DNA from: Fragilaria crotonensis
Taxonomy: Eukaryota; Bacillariophyta; Fragilariophyceae; Fragilariales; Fragilariaceae
Assembly: GCA_022925895.1 (NCBI GenBank)
Contig: JAKSYS010000301.1
Coordinates: 1-64,000 of the forward strand
DNA: 64,000 nt
Reading direction: 5' to 3'
Shown here: one piece after another, positions 23,801 to 33,481 of the stretch
Layout: each line of letters begins with the position of its first letter
Position numbering within the stretch: the first letter of the stretch is position 1
Translations under genes and position numbers: made by a program
Notes under the pieces: generated by a model
What the model saw: only the letters and a program-made list of their open reading frames with translations
The model's database searches: none
Told to the model about the DNA's origin: nothing

Positions 23801-25945
23801 AAGAATGCAGAATTGCTTTCTGCAATCTCCGACAAGTCGTGTTTTGAAGTATTTAAGTTGCTACAGGGTGGTGCTGATACCCAGCCAAAGAACGTCAACC
23901 CCAAGGAACTACCAGAAACTTTTGCCAAGCGTATCAAAGACTCTCTCAAGCAAAATTCTTCACCTGAGGCGAAGATGAAATATGACGATATCACTCTGAA
24001 AGTAAACCTGCTAAAGATCTTTGAAAGGGCGCGAGATGTCATGACTTCGAGCTCGTGTCTGACGAAATGGGTGAAATACGAGGCTAGAATTTGTCGGATT
24101 GAAAATCTCCGCCTGACACGAGGTACGCCCGTATCTGCGGGCGACAAGTTTTATTGCGAAATAAAGATTGTGGGCGAAGTTCATAAGGAGAGATTAACCT
24201 CAGTTTGGGCGGAATCGATTGATTTTTCGGACAAGGCGGGCTACCAATTTTCCTACAATGAATCACTGCCAGAGCGCATTCTTGGTGGCGATGAAAGAAC
24301 CTTTGTTATGACATTCGGTAAAACTTTTGGCAATTCTCAACGAACGATGGTATTAGCAAGTCAAACAAAACAACTGGATGAGATAAAAAGTGAGGTGGCA
24401 CACAAAGAAGAAACGACTATCACGGTAGACATGCCACAAACTGCAAACTTGGAATCAGGACGGGCGATTGTCACGCTTCGTAAGCTACGCGATGGAAGTA
24501 AAGTGAAGATTGCAAGGGAACGACTCAGGCACAGCAATCTATTGAAGCAGGTCATCGCCGACATGAAGAAATTCAACGCAGACGAACGCCGGAAGGCTTC
24601 AGGGATGCCTGCGTTGGACTTCAACCTTAGACTACCAGAATCACCCCGTATTACGCTACTGCATGCTGCTGTGTATTTGAATATTGTGAATCTGGTCTCC
24701 GATCTAATTGCCTGCGGTGCAGACATTAACGCAAAAAACGAAATGGGCGTATCGCCGAGAAAGCTGGCACTCAGAATATATGAGACATTTTCGAAGAAGA
24801 CTGGGCAAGAGAAAGAAATGAAGGACTCTCGCGACATCCTTAAACTCCTTGGCGTGTCCCTTGCTTCCTTAGAATCAGGTACCACGGCAACAGAAGACGA
24901 TTCAGACGACAAAGACCTCGGGCCGGAGATCGATACCCTGGCAGAGGTTCCGAATGAGGCACTTGCTACTGAAGAAGAGGATCAAATTCCTTCTTTACAA
25001 GTCACGAGCGAATTAGCGCCTGGCCCAGTGACCCAAATGCCACAATACGACCAACATAGTGACACACGCGCTGTTACACTTCCAGTGACAACGGTTGAGA
25101 AATTGACTCCTGGCAAGGTGATGTGTCGAAATTACCGTTCGAATGAACGGTGCACGCACGGCCTAAAGTGCTATTTCCTTCATTACCCCCGAATCAACCC
25201 TGACGATATCGTCGCCACCGAACATCTTCCCATCTACTCCCCTGCAGATTTGACTGTCAAGCAAGACTTTGATGGAAACGGGGAAAGATGCTTCACGGCT
25301 GTCTTTCGCGACAATGCCGAAAACATTTACCTTAGGGCGCTCGGAGGCAACACGGTAGGCGCCAATCGTGATGGAGTATATTGGTACCGAACCCGTGACG
25401 ATGCTATTGAAGCCATCGTGAGAGTGATCTCACATTGGCAAAAATTGTGTTCAGCACGATATCTAAATGGAAAGCCATCCATTCCACCCAGTCGTGTGGT
25501 ACCTGCTACGAATTACCAATGGCGAAACGACGTCATGGATAGCCAGAGTGAGTCGGAAACGGCAGTTTTCGACCGCCTCGTTGGTGCGAATATTGACAAC
25601 ACTTTTTCGCTCATAATGAAGCGAGCAGGGCAACCTCATTTCCATCTAAAGAAAGATCGTTGGACGTTCAAGCAACTCACCGGTGATCATGCTTGGGTCA
25701 ACGCATCATTTAGGACGTGGGTCAGTCCACAATTTCCTTCCGAAACCTTTTCGTCCATGGGAATAGGGGATGATACCATATACAACAATGGAATCTTCTA
25801 TCACAGCAATACCAAAAGGGCCCAGGCGAGTGCGTTCCTGGAGTTTCTTAAGTTCGCCAAATCAATAGGCCTCCTCCGGTCTCTGACAACAATGGACTCA
25901 ACAACACTCCCATTCTGGAAGTCAACGTCGCCTGGTCGTGTGTAA
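20864..25945 (+). CDS. Large multidomain protein: paired CxxxCPC modules, PDZ-like, ankyrin, CCCH zinc finger
   Basis: 1693 residues, one uninterrupted frame; the first ATG in frame is at 20864 (MSERQNQNEV). From the N-terminus: a low-complexity acidic and Lys-rich part with a duplicated FVLSSLK unit (about 160-185); a KH-like segment (VRIVVQDKIGDPCTIVVEIQ, about 400-435); and two related helical modules ending in CSPSCPCPMELDF (about 505) and CLDTCPCSEGWDF (about 585). Next come a PDZ-like stretch (SPLGFFCATKV, about 650-735), a long Pro/Glu-rich linker, an ankyrin-like repeat (LLHAAVYLNIVNLVSDLIACGADINAKN region, about 1265-1300) and a canonical C-x8-C-x5-C-x3-H finger (about 1420-1440). 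CCCH fingers bind RNA, so an RNA-linked regulatory role is possible. I do not recognise the whole architecture. Confidence 0.85.
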   Translation: MSERQNQNEVPQQAIINLDDLGKVISSASTVIRQVRNARAVENSRRAEAFGGDMPLMVTMADSFLEQPLFDIDVADPFLNANETATDQDGLQTQTTANASNAPTDANVTTNNQSSGVRADVHVHDVGGNGIDADSESARKRKPQTENNSLSAEDGDDDFVLSSLKKKQKSSFVLSSLKRKPESTANESSKPKKAKKSANVHAIENEPTESRIPRINRVENDFDYAFIPRNAQHENGDPMNLDRELNGTTTIRDDDDDSDAIVAVAMEALDDQITEAEYAAVAKQTWDRLKVAVVDYRGPGGLVENLVDLTKPMTPEKERLERDWDFRHAVRSRPAANSSTLARKPKRVGPFDVDLMGYGELLVTKELPKYIGDTHELVFSQEEMSETLMRRLSRDGVTDVRIVVQDKIGDPCTIVVEIQGAEDDVRKVRKQLELMVQTKQMRFLSLESNPRIRPAVKPNGKRKVELYTRFWNKYEKIRDIDFGGIHAKSVASSMWQRHKDRFGPACSPSCPCPMELDFLTSTVIDDMIKKGKSAERPPEIGFSKRFAPKFMPLLRKEYPRETNESLLTRLIRMWELHLKQQRFGTSCLDTCPCSEGWDFVFNKGGIGDSVARRHSSIVETAEPVVPKKTIPLPQIAPDDIGMKEYEIVFDTRSPLGFFCATKVGSSGRTCSIMSVSPSLKDKEPRLSSGTVVLAVAMGKTGPIWHQVESHVELKHKYDSFKRHSEGQWMQIRFINTDVKPQNNTNYPSPWTATSAWRGNPKWKGWAGGAPEIHAVGVTAPLVPDVAAGEATASPINVEPLSQHLRGNMAGSLDPNLSRGNTMPDVCVSEEVPEEALGQNEGVESTDEMSKEPSRPSAIAEASDELLSRAAPSVPMHEHLSREPGHRTLPKPRPIFKGKSSWGEQKPAGPAESVFRTLSKTTKRNAPVLLSWAPDLKKHTVLFDGTAKAADVLKLGAPQPTETITEEEEPPVLLPPKTGTKNAELLSAISDKSCFEVFKLLQGGADTQPKNVNPKELPETFAKRIKDSLKQNSSPEAKMKYDDITLKVNLLKIFERARDVMTSSSCLTKWVKYEARICRIENLRLTRGTPVSAGDKFYCEIKIVGEVHKERLTSVWAESIDFSDKAGYQFSYNESLPERILGGDERTFVMTFGKTFGNSQRTMVLASQTKQLDEIKSEVAHKEETTITVDMPQTANLESGRAIVTLRKLRDGSKVKIARERLRHSNLLKQVIADMKKFNADERRKASGMPALDFNLRLPESPRITLLHAAVYLNIVNLVSDLIACGADINAKNEMGVSPRKLALRIYETFSKKTGQEKEMKDSRDILKLLGVSLASLESGTTATEDDSDDKDLGPEIDTLAEVPNEALATEEEDQIPSLQVTSELAPGPVTQMPQYDQHSDTRAVTLPVTTVEKLTPGKVMCRNYRSNERCTHGLKCYFLHYPRINPDDIVATEHLPIYSPADLTVKQDFDGNGERCFTAVFRDNAENIYLRALGGNTVGANRDGVYWYRTRDDAIEAIVRVISHWQKLCSARYLNGKPSIPPSRVVPATNYQWRNDVMDSQSESETAVFDRLVGANIDNTFSLIMKRAGQPHFHLKKDRWTFKQLTGDHAWVNASFRTWVSPQFPSETFSSMGIGDDTIYNNGIFYHSNTKRAQASAFLEFLKFAKSIGLLRSLTTMDSTTLPFWKSTSPGRV

Positions 25946-26624
25946 AACCATTCGTTGTGAACGGACCAGGGATGTAGTAACGCAACAGGGCGACAACTTG
26001 ATGTGGATTTGTTGGGACAACCATGTTCCCGCTTGTTTCACAGTTAACGTAACTTTGACTTTGGCAGCCATGAAACCTTTCGAGGTCAAACCAGCTTTTA
26101 GTTTTGCCTCTGCTATGACTTCTGGACAAGTACAACTACGAGATACAGTACTACTAGCTGTACGTACCGTGATCGCAATTAAGCGAACGCCATATACAAG
26201 CTACTGTACGATACTGTAGACAGTATACAATAGATGGTTCGTTCAGTGTCTTCAGCGTACCTGGTAGTACTACAGTTTCATACTCCGAGTACCTGTGAAG
26301 ATCATACAGCATACACAGTATTGGTTCACAGTATGTTCTTATAGAACGACCATGTTCCCGTATGTACAGTACAGCTATGATATATCTGTATGTCATATCA
26401 TACATTTTCGAGGCAAAACCAGAAGTGAAAAAGATGACGTCACGATTCGAGAAGCAACACTGCAACGGCGTACGTAGTACGTACCCTTGTAGCTTTCTAC
26501 AGCTAATTCTGTATTAGAGTACTGTAGTATACGGTATTGGTACGGGCAGTGCCATAACACAGGACACCCCCCCCCCACTTGGTGCTGCGTCTCGCACTTA
26601 TAGCAGACACTCCAATCAATCACC
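25946..26624. other. Intergenic, GTAC-rich
   Basis: Between the large gene and the complex III subunit gene. Contains many GTAC words (26150-26320, 26515-26545) and a run of nine or more C near 26570. No coding support. Confidence 0.4.
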
Positions 26625-27145
26625 ATGGTCGCTCGTGTGGCTTTCTCCCGTTCACGTCCTCTCATGGCGCGTTACGATGTCTCTGCACACATGGTCAAGT
26701 GGTGGGGCAAAGTGAGGACTGATGAGGGTCAGGTGCGTTTGCATTTGTGAGTGTGTGTGGTGGTGGACGCTACGCCACGAAGGAAGAATCCGTTGTGAAC
26801 TCTTTCTCAAACACGTTGTATATTCTCTTCCTTTCTCGTCCATTCGCAGGTAACTCGCCATCTTTCGCCCTATGAGCAGCATGTTATTTCTCATTGGTTC
26901 GCTTCTTGGCCAAAGAAGGTGAGTGTTGAATGCTACCGCATCCTCAACAGAATGTTTGTCAGATACTCCAGTACCATTTCCAACAGCATATTTCTTTATA
27001 TTCTTCGTGTCATTTCATTTTATAGGTGATTGACAGAGCCCCAGAGTACATTATTTATTTGGGTGGATCGCTTGGGCTCGCCGCGTTTGCCATTATTGGT
27101 GGCGACGCTGCCGATGCGGCAGAGGACTACAAGCACCGATACTAG
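26625..27145 (+). CDS. QCR8: Ubiquinol-cytochrome c reductase subunit 8-like (QCR8/UQCRQ), three exons
   Basis: Exons 26625-26732, 26850-26918 and 27026-27145 with GTGCGT...CGCAG and GTGAGT...ATAG introns of 117 and 107 bp, all phase 0, giving 98 residues. The protein has a basic N-terminus, then RHLSPYEQHVISHWF, matching the family hallmark (LSP-[FY]-EQ) found in QCR8 and UcrQ. A single membrane helix follows (EYIIYLGGSLGLAAFAIIGG) and a short polar tail ending HRY. The subunit sits beside cytochrome b in mitochondrial complex III and helps ubiquinone-pocket assembly. Every exon is shorter than 40 codons, so simple open-frame searches miss the gene. Confidence 0.82.
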
Positions 27146-27325
27146 GTCTAGAGTCAGTCTACGGTAGTAGGAGAGTAGAGGAAGGAGTTAGGACTCTACG
27201 GTAATAAACAATTTAGGACCAAGATGTTACTATTGTAATCGCAGTAATGTATGGAATATTCTCTTGCAAGTGAAAACGTATGCGTCCGTCAAGGGCGAGC
27301 GTGATCCTGGATATTGTTTTGCGAG

Positions 27326-27478
27326 ATGAATATTTACTTTTATACTAAATCATTATTGATCATTGTTGCCACTGCTGTCCTGTCAGTTGTTACCTCGCAC
27401 AGAAGCAATCCCTACGACGTTGAGAGTCGAGTCGACAACAATGTTGTCAATTGTAAGTGTATGCGTTATGTTTATTAG
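27326..27478 (+). CDS. Possible 50-residue secreted peptide or first exon
   Basis: ATG 27326 opens a frame with a clear signal-peptide-like start (MNIYFYTKSLLIIVATAVLS) followed by a polar tail and TAG at 27478. Near the end a GTAAGT sequence at about 27452 could be a splice donor, so this might be the first exon of a longer gene whose remainder I cannot find. No homology recognised; low confidence. Confidence 0.25.
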   Translation: MNIYFYTKSLLIIVATAVLSVVTSHRSNPYDVESRVDNNVVNCKCMRYVY

Positions 27479-27879
27479 ACAGTAGACAGTAGACAGGACT
27501 GAGAACGCTGTGAGGGGAGTACAGCACTCAGTACTGTACTGTATTTCTTGTACGAGCACTGTAGAACAAGCACCATAGAATAGCACCGTACAGGGTACCG
27601 TACCTGGTACTCGGAGTACAATAGCAAAGTTAACGGTTCATGCCACACAGCTACTTTACTGGATACTCACCGTCCATGTAGAATACATGGTACCGTACTA
27701 TACCACGAGAAGTAAATCGTGGGTGTCCGTCTGTCTGTATGTCACCCACTTCGCACATGACAACTGCAACAGGTGCCTTCCATCTTCAACCTGGGCATCT
27801 CACCTCGGATGTACTCCAATACACAATCATGAATGCCTGGAACAAAACACATCCTGCATGTGATCAAGGCGTTCGATGA
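27479..27879. other. Intergenic, GTAC-rich
   Basis: Dense in GTAC and CAGTACTG words (27520-27620). No gene seen. Confidence 0.4.
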
Positions 27880-29538
27880 ATGCGGCTGACAGTATTCACA
27901 ACAAGTGCGTTTGAGTTCGGTCTCGTGACACTATTCATTGCCAGCTATTGCTGTTGTTGTTGCAGTTGTTCTACTGGTAGTGGTCGACCAATCGCCTTTA
28001 TTATTCCAAGATCCATTCGCAGCACCGTTGCCAGTACCAGTTCCCGTACCAGTACAGTCACAGTTTCAACAACAATTGAAAAGACAAGAAGAAGCATGGG
28101 TCTCTTTCAATCCAAAGAACGGCAACAGCAGCAACAGGATGCAGCCGAACTCGACGAGTGGTTCGCCGACGTGCAACGCATCAAGCAACAGTGTTGTGAC
28201 GATCCATGGTATCAACACAAATTGGCCATTTCCAAGACAACAGTTGAAGTGGCTGACGAATACGTTGGGACACAAAGTGACATTAACGCATTGTTCCCAG
28301 GCGTTCACAAGTATTTAGGTGGAGCCAAGGATGAACGCGATGGCTGCATTTATGGTATTCCATCGCATGCCAGGTCTGTTATTTGTTTGTATCCGACACG
28401 AGAATCAAAAACAGCAACAACGAACAACGAGGAGGAGGTCAGATACAAAATTAGGCTCGAACCCTTGCCAGAGCATGCTGCCAATGGCCAATTCAAATGG
28501 CTCCGTGGCATTATTGCCCACGGCTACCTTTATGGCATTCCGGCATGGGCCAACACGGTTTTGCAAGTTGACATTGATGCCATGTGGGGGCGACGACCGA
28601 ATGCGACAGGGCCGATTGTCAATTTGATCCCCCTTCCCAAGGGTCACGTTCCCTCACGATGGCAATGGCACGGAGCATCCCTCAATCAACAAAAGACAGC
28701 AATCTACAGCATTCCAAGTAACGCACACCAGGTCCTCAAGGTTGATCTCATCACCCACACCACATCGCTCATCGATATTCACATACCTCCACAATACAAG
28801 GACTTTTCATTCAATCACAGCAACAAGTGGTACGGCGGTTTGTTAGGAGATGACAATGCCGTCTACGGCATTCCGTACCGAACATGTTCACTATTGAGAA
28901 TCGATACAGAGACTGATACAGCAGCCATTGTCGGAGAGGACTACGGATGCAAACGTTTCAATTGGCACGGAGGAGCCAAGGTGAATGGATTCATTTATGC
29001 ATACCCCTCACACGCCGACACGGTGCTCAGGATTGACACTTCGCTCCAAAGCAAGGGTACAATCTCCACACGATTACCCATTCAGCGCGCATCCTATGAT
29101 GTCGATACGAATCAAAACTACAAGTGGTTGGGTGGCGCCATTGGTGCCGATGGGAACATTTATGCCATGCCCGCCGATGCGTCGGCGATCCTCAAAATTG
29201 ATACTCACACAAACATTTGCAGTACCTTTGGATTTGTCGGCACGGAAAAGAACAAATGGCAAGGTGGAGTACTCAGTCCGACTGATGGATGTATCTATTG
29301 CATCCCCGCCGACGGACAACACGTGCTACGCATTGCCACAAGCCCCTCGAGCACTGATACTACTACTGCGACTCGACCATCATCAGGAGACAATGACGAC
29401 GGAGCCGATACTGCTATGTACCATAATGCCGTGTCTCTCGTTGGTCAATTGCCAAATCGCAAGAACAAATGGCAGGGTGCATTTTTTGGAAATGATGGAA
29501 TCATGTACGCTATTCCTGAAAATGGGTATCGAATTTAA
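27880..29538 (+). CDS. Eight-repeat beta-propeller-like protein (KWxGG...DGxIYxIP repeats)
   Basis: 552 residues if the first ATG is used; a second in-frame ATG at 28096 starts MGLFQSK, a plausible N-myristoylation signal. The longer form has a Cys-rich hydrophobic start. Repeats of about 45-50 residues follow the pattern K-W-x-G-G, D-G-x-I-Y-x-I-P, A-x-x-V-L-x-I-D; eight can be counted, from KYLGGAKDERDGCIYGIP to KWQGAFFGNDGIMYAIP. Such repeats form propeller blades and occur in many diatom and oomycete proteins of unknown function. The reading stops within the eighth blade (ENGYRI), where the usual VLxID strand is missing, so a small frameshift near 29530 is possible. Tail-to-tail with CPSF73. 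Confidence 0.8.
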   Translation: MRLTVFTTSAFEFGLVTLFIASYCCCCCSCSTGSGRPIAFIIPRSIRSTVASTSSRTSTVTVSTTIEKTRRSMGLFQSKERQQQQQDAAELDEWFADVQRIKQQCCDDPWYQHKLAISKTTVEVADEYVGTQSDINALFPGVHKYLGGAKDERDGCIYGIPSHARSVICLYPTRESKTATTNNEEEVRYKIRLEPLPEHAANGQFKWLRGIIAHGYLYGIPAWANTVLQVDIDAMWGRRPNATGPIVNLIPLPKGHVPSRWQWHGASLNQQKTAIYSIPSNAHQVLKVDLITHTTSLIDIHIPPQYKDFSFNHSNKWYGGLLGDDNAVYGIPYRTCSLLRIDTETDTAAIVGEDYGCKRFNWHGGAKVNGFIYAYPSHADTVLRIDTSLQSKGTISTRLPIQRASYDVDTNQNYKWLGGAIGADGNIYAMPADASAILKIDTHTNICSTFGFVGTEKNKWQGGVLSPTDGCIYCIPADGQHVLRIATSPSSTDTTTATRPSSGDNDDGADTAMYHNAVSLVGQLPNRKNKWQGAFFGNDGIMYAIPENGYRI

Positions 29539-29718
29539 TGGTGCGTCCTCACACGAACAGCGAAATTGGAAAACAGGCGAGGTTGTTGGCGATGTTCGAG
29601 TAGAACTCATGTAGTAATTGTTTAGCAGTTGCTTATAATAGAGGCTTATCTGTGCCCTAACAAGCATGTTGCGATGCGGAATAAAGTAATAGTCACGCAT
29701 GTACTCCTCTCGACTGCA

Positions 29719-31980
29719 TTAGAACTGCAAAGGCGCTGCCGCTGCCGCGACATTTCGAATACAGTCTCGCACATGACTGGCAAGCTTCGCATCGGCACAT
29801 TCGACTGTAACTTCGGCATTGTTTCCAAATTCATCATCAAACTCGACCACCACATGACACAGTAGAGTGCCATCTTCGGAAACGGCAGCGGCATCGAACC
29901 CACAGTCGGTCGTAATTTCGTACGACGCACGGTTACTCTCAAACACACTCTCCACATCCTTGAACTGATCTCGAAGTGCATTGCCAATAAGTTTCAAACG
30001 ATTGAATGAGGTTGTCTCTTCGCCTCGTGCCATCTTATTCACTGGTTCGTCGCCATTTTCTTCGTCTTCTCCTTCTCCTCCATCACGTGGACGACGACTT
30101 CGATGACGACATGGTTTGCTAGTAATTCGAATCGAGGCGGCACTGCTCTGGGCGTGCATCACTAGGGCCACAACAGCATCCGCAATGACATCATTCGCAG
30201 GACTAGCATCCCATTCGACAGTGGCGACGCCCCTCGTTTTCCCTCCCACTGTCACTTTGATTTGATCGTCGCTCAAGCCAAAGACTGTTGTTGCAGTTGC
30301 AGGTGCAGCAATGGAATCCTTATCATCATAATCGTTGTCGTCATTCGTCACTGTCGTTTGTGTGACACCGACAAACATTTCATTGAGAAACAATTTGAGA
30401 GTATCGACCGAACCTGCAAATGGAACATGCAATTTCGATGCAATGGACCCAACACGAAGCGGCGTATAGGTCGCCAAGTCCTCGGGTGCCACGATTTTCG
30501 TTGAAAAATTGTGAGTCACCATAATACCCTTGACTTCTTCTGCTTCCTGGAGATCCCCATCACGATCGGCCAAACTGCCCATGACTTTGGCCGACCGACG
30601 GCGGGCAAATTTCAATTTAACTTCTTGTAGATTCGGGGGCATGGTAATGGTGGGTCTCTTATTTTCTGGAAGTTGTCTGTACTGCAACATGAGTGCACTC
30701 TTGAGACGGCCCATTTCATCCTTTTGTCCATGGACCAGAATGATGTGTTTCGGATCGACTTGAGCAATGAAACTGCGATTCTGAACGAAATCGACGTGAG
30801 CTGAGAAACTGACGTAGTCCACGAGACAATTCAAAGGCTGTCGTCGACCCTCGAGAGTGACAACCTCCTTGGGTTGGTTCATAATTTCCTTGGCCAACGT
30901 GTGTTCTACAGCATAACCAGCAATCAAAACTCCATTCTTGGGATCTGTGGCCCATCGATCAAAGAGTTGTCGTGAAACTCCCGATTGGAGCATCCCCGGT
31001 GATGCGAATACCACGGAGGGACCAGAATCGTCAAAATTCTCAAGATCAATGGACTTTAGGTTTTGAATGAATGTAAAGGCAAAGGGATTGGAGATATCCA
31101 TCTGATCTCGGATGCGAGCGTTCATCATATTGGAATACGTTTGATAGACACGTAGAGCTCGTGATGCCATTTTGCTGGCATAATAAATGGGAATTTTTTG
31201 CAAATGTGAATTGTCTTTCCAATACTCATCAAGGATGAGAAGCAGTTCTTGCGCACGTCCCAACGCAAAGACTGGGATCAAACATCGTCCACCTCGCGTG
31301 ACGACACGCTCCACGGTTCCCGTGAAGCGTGCCTCACGTTCCTTCTTGGAGGCGTGGACTTGAACCCCGTACGTGGCTTCGACCATGAGAACGTCTGGTT
31401 TGTGCGGTGGAATTTCTGCAGCCATTAAATGTCGATCGTCTTCCATACTGTAGTCGCCCGTGTAGAGGAGGGACCTACCACCAATATCTAACCAATACAT
31501 GCAAGCACCGAGGACGTGACCCGCGTTGAGTGCATAAAATGTAAGACCCTTGACTGTGACTGTCTGGTGATAATCAATGAGTTCAATCTTCTCAATACAG
31601 GAGAGTAATTCTGCTTCTGTGTAGAGGACCTCTTCTGATTTTGCATTTCTCATTTGCAGGAGTCGCAAGTAATCTCCAAGCAAGAGTCGTATCACTGCCT
31701 TTGTCGGATGCGTCATGAATATTCTTCCCTTGAATCCTGTTCGTTCTGTAAAGTATGGCAGTGATGCGGCATGATCCAAATGAAAGTGTGTAATTAGTAG
31801 AATGTCAATGCGTTCGGGTTCTATTCGGTCCAAAAAGGGAAGTCCATTCATCCCTTCATACCCAGGATGAATGCCACAATCCAACATGATGTTCATGTCA
31901 CGAAACTCCAATACATGACACGATCGCCCAACTTCCTGCCCTGACCCCAAGGGCGTAATGGTCATGACATCCTCTGCCAT
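29719..31980 (-). CDS. CPSF3: Cleavage and polyadenylation specificity factor 73 kDa subunit (endonuclease)
   Basis: 753 residues from ATG 31980 (MAEDVMTITPLGSG); a second possible start is four codons upstream. This is the nuclease that cuts pre-mRNA before polyadenylation. The metallo-beta-lactamase fold shows GSGQEVGRSC, the zinc signature THFHLDHAASLPYF and the downstream AGHVLGACMYW and LYTGDYSMEDDRHL motifs. The beta-CASP part contains IPVFALGRAQELLLILDEYW and ASPGMLQSGVSRQLF. The RMMBL block is VSFSAHVDFVQNRSF, then HIILVHGQKDEMGRLK. A CPSF73-100 C-terminal domain with a low-complexity insert follows. All metal ligands expected in active CPSF73 appear present. Intronless, frame intact. 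Confidence 0.95.
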   Translation of the reverse strand: MAEDVMTITPLGSGQEVGRSCHVLEFRDMNIMLDCGIHPGYEGMNGLPFLDRIEPERIDILLITHFHLDHAASLPYFTERTGFKGRIFMTHPTKAVIRLLLGDYLRLLQMRNAKSEEVLYTEAELLSCIEKIELIDYHQTVTVKGLTFYALNAGHVLGACMYWLDIGGRSLLYTGDYSMEDDRHLMAAEIPPHKPDVLMVEATYGVQVHASKKEREARFTGTVERVVTRGGRCLIPVFALGRAQELLLILDEYWKDNSHLQKIPIYYASKMASRALRVYQTYSNMMNARIRDQMDISNPFAFTFIQNLKSIDLENFDDSGPSVVFASPGMLQSGVSRQLFDRWATDPKNGVLIAGYAVEHTLAKEIMNQPKEVVTLEGRRQPLNCLVDYVSFSAHVDFVQNRSFIAQVDPKHIILVHGQKDEMGRLKSALMLQYRQLPENKRPTITMPPNLQEVKLKFARRRSAKVMGSLADRDGDLQEAEEVKGIMVTHNFSTKIVAPEDLATYTPLRVGSIASKLHVPFAGSVDTLKLFLNEMFVGVTQTTVTNDDNDYDDKDSIAAPATATTVFGLSDDQIKVTVGGKTRGVATVEWDASPANDVIADAVVALVMHAQSSAASIRITSKPCRHRSRRPRDGGEGEDEENGDEPVNKMARGEETTSFNRLKLIGNALRDQFKDVESVFESNRASYEITTDCGFDAAAVSEDGTLLCHVVVEFDDEFGNNAEVTVECADAKLASHVRDCIRNVAAAAAPLQF

Positions 31981-32594
31981 GGTGAATTTCAATTCAACAA
32001 TGTATTATTGTTATATTGTTATGGTTGCCCTTCGCGAGATAGGTCCCACTAAATGCACGTGCTTGCTATCTGATGTGTTGATTGATCGACCTTCGTATTG
32101 GATCGGACCCGACGCGTTGACTGATCCTGTCTGTGGTACGAGTCTCGCATACGAATATGCCATACGTACAGTGGGTTTCTGGTGCCTGTATGACAAGCAA
32201 CTACTAGGTACTCCAGTACTTCAGTAACCACCATTCTGGTAAGCCCAGTATGTACTTGTACATACAACATACATACTACAAACTACAAACACAAGTTATT
32301 CAAAAAAAAATCTACAAATACTGGGTACTACCGGTATTCTATTACTACTGTCGTATGGTACACAGAGTTTATAGCCATCGAAAATCGAAACGGCAGCCCG
32401 GCGTGTCGCTGGAGAAAAAAATCTACAGTAATCGAGTACTCCAGCTCTATAGTGTAATAGGGTTGCGAGAAGTATGATCCAGTTTGCAGGTTGACCAATT
32501 GAAGACAACTAAGAACACCGCAATCGCCGCAGATTGACAGTGACAATAGTTCCAGATGAATTGTTGGACTTTATTTACGTGCGAGGAGTCTAAT
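31981..32594. other. Intergenic between CPSF73 and RPL13A
   Basis: About 600 bp with no gene. It serves as promoter for CPSF73 (leftward) and 3' flank of RPL13A. Confidence 0.4.
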
Positions 32595-33481
32595 CTAGTA
32601 TCCATGAGCTGAGAGAACCTCCTGAACCTTAGCAAGTTCATCCGATGCGGCTTCAATTGCCTTCTTTCTCAATTGATCCTTCTCCTTCTTCTTTTCATAG
32701 AATTCCGCCGCTTCCGCTTTGCGCTTACTCTCCAGCTTGGCCAAAAGATCCTTGTGCTTCCAACCAACAGTATGGGCCAATTGTCCCATGACAGTGTAGT
32801 CTCTTCCTGGCTTGAGACGCATAATCTTGAGTGCGCACGGCACAACGACTCTCTTTTGCTTGTCGTAGGGTTCTGGGATTCCCTCAAAGGTGGAGAGACG
32901 ACTGAGGGCTTCTTGTCCACGGACTGTCTTTTGGTGGATCATGCCGCGGATGGTGCGCCACACCATGCGAGCCGGAGACTTGAAATGGAAGGGACCGCGA
33001 CCAGGATTCGTATTCATGGCCTTATTGCGGAACTGAGCGTACTTGACGCGATTGCGAGTTACTGAATATATATGAATAGAGAGAGAGCGATGGTAATCAT
33101 AATGACAACGATGTGGCGAATGTGAGAAATGATCAGAATGTGGTTTTTGTTGCAGGGGTAATCAATCGAGCTCCAACTCTCGCAACTAAGTACTCCTGTC
33201 ATGAGAGGACTAGAGCAATCACTCATCCAATGGCACAAATCAAACGTCTGATTTAACAATAAACAACACCGTGCTGTCATCAAACAACGTTTGAACCGTA
33301 CACAACGATACAGAAACAATCCTGACTTCGAGTTTTACTCACGAGATCCTGAAATGCAAATCTCATCGCATCTTACAATGACGATAGACTGTCCCGCTAG
33401 GAGTTCCTTTGCGACAACACTGGCAAGACGACCCAAAAGGTGGTCGCGGCCATCGATAATCTTGGTCTTGGTCAGCACCAT
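32595..33481 (-). CDS. RPL13A: Ribosomal protein L13a (uL13), two exons
   Basis: Exon 1 33481-33343 ([20 protein letters not shown]...) ends at a GTGAGT donor; intron 33342-33062 (281 bp) ends TTCAG; exon 2 33061-32595. The total is 201 residues, close to the usual eukaryotic length. Family features are [56 protein letters not shown] and the Lys/Glu-rich C-terminal helix. It is a component of the cytosolic 60S subunit. The splice joins a Leu codon across the intron (phase 1) and restores [17 protein letters not shown], the conserved segment. Confidence 0.93.

Noticed and set aside
26566-26577. Poly-C run as a regulatory element
   Set aside because: A simple homopolymer whose length is also unreliable in noisy assemblies.
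28985-29614. Plus-strand 209-residue frame inside the propeller gene
   Set aside because: Out-of-frame shadow of the repeat-encoding sequence; only its last residues might reflect an indel at the true C-terminus.
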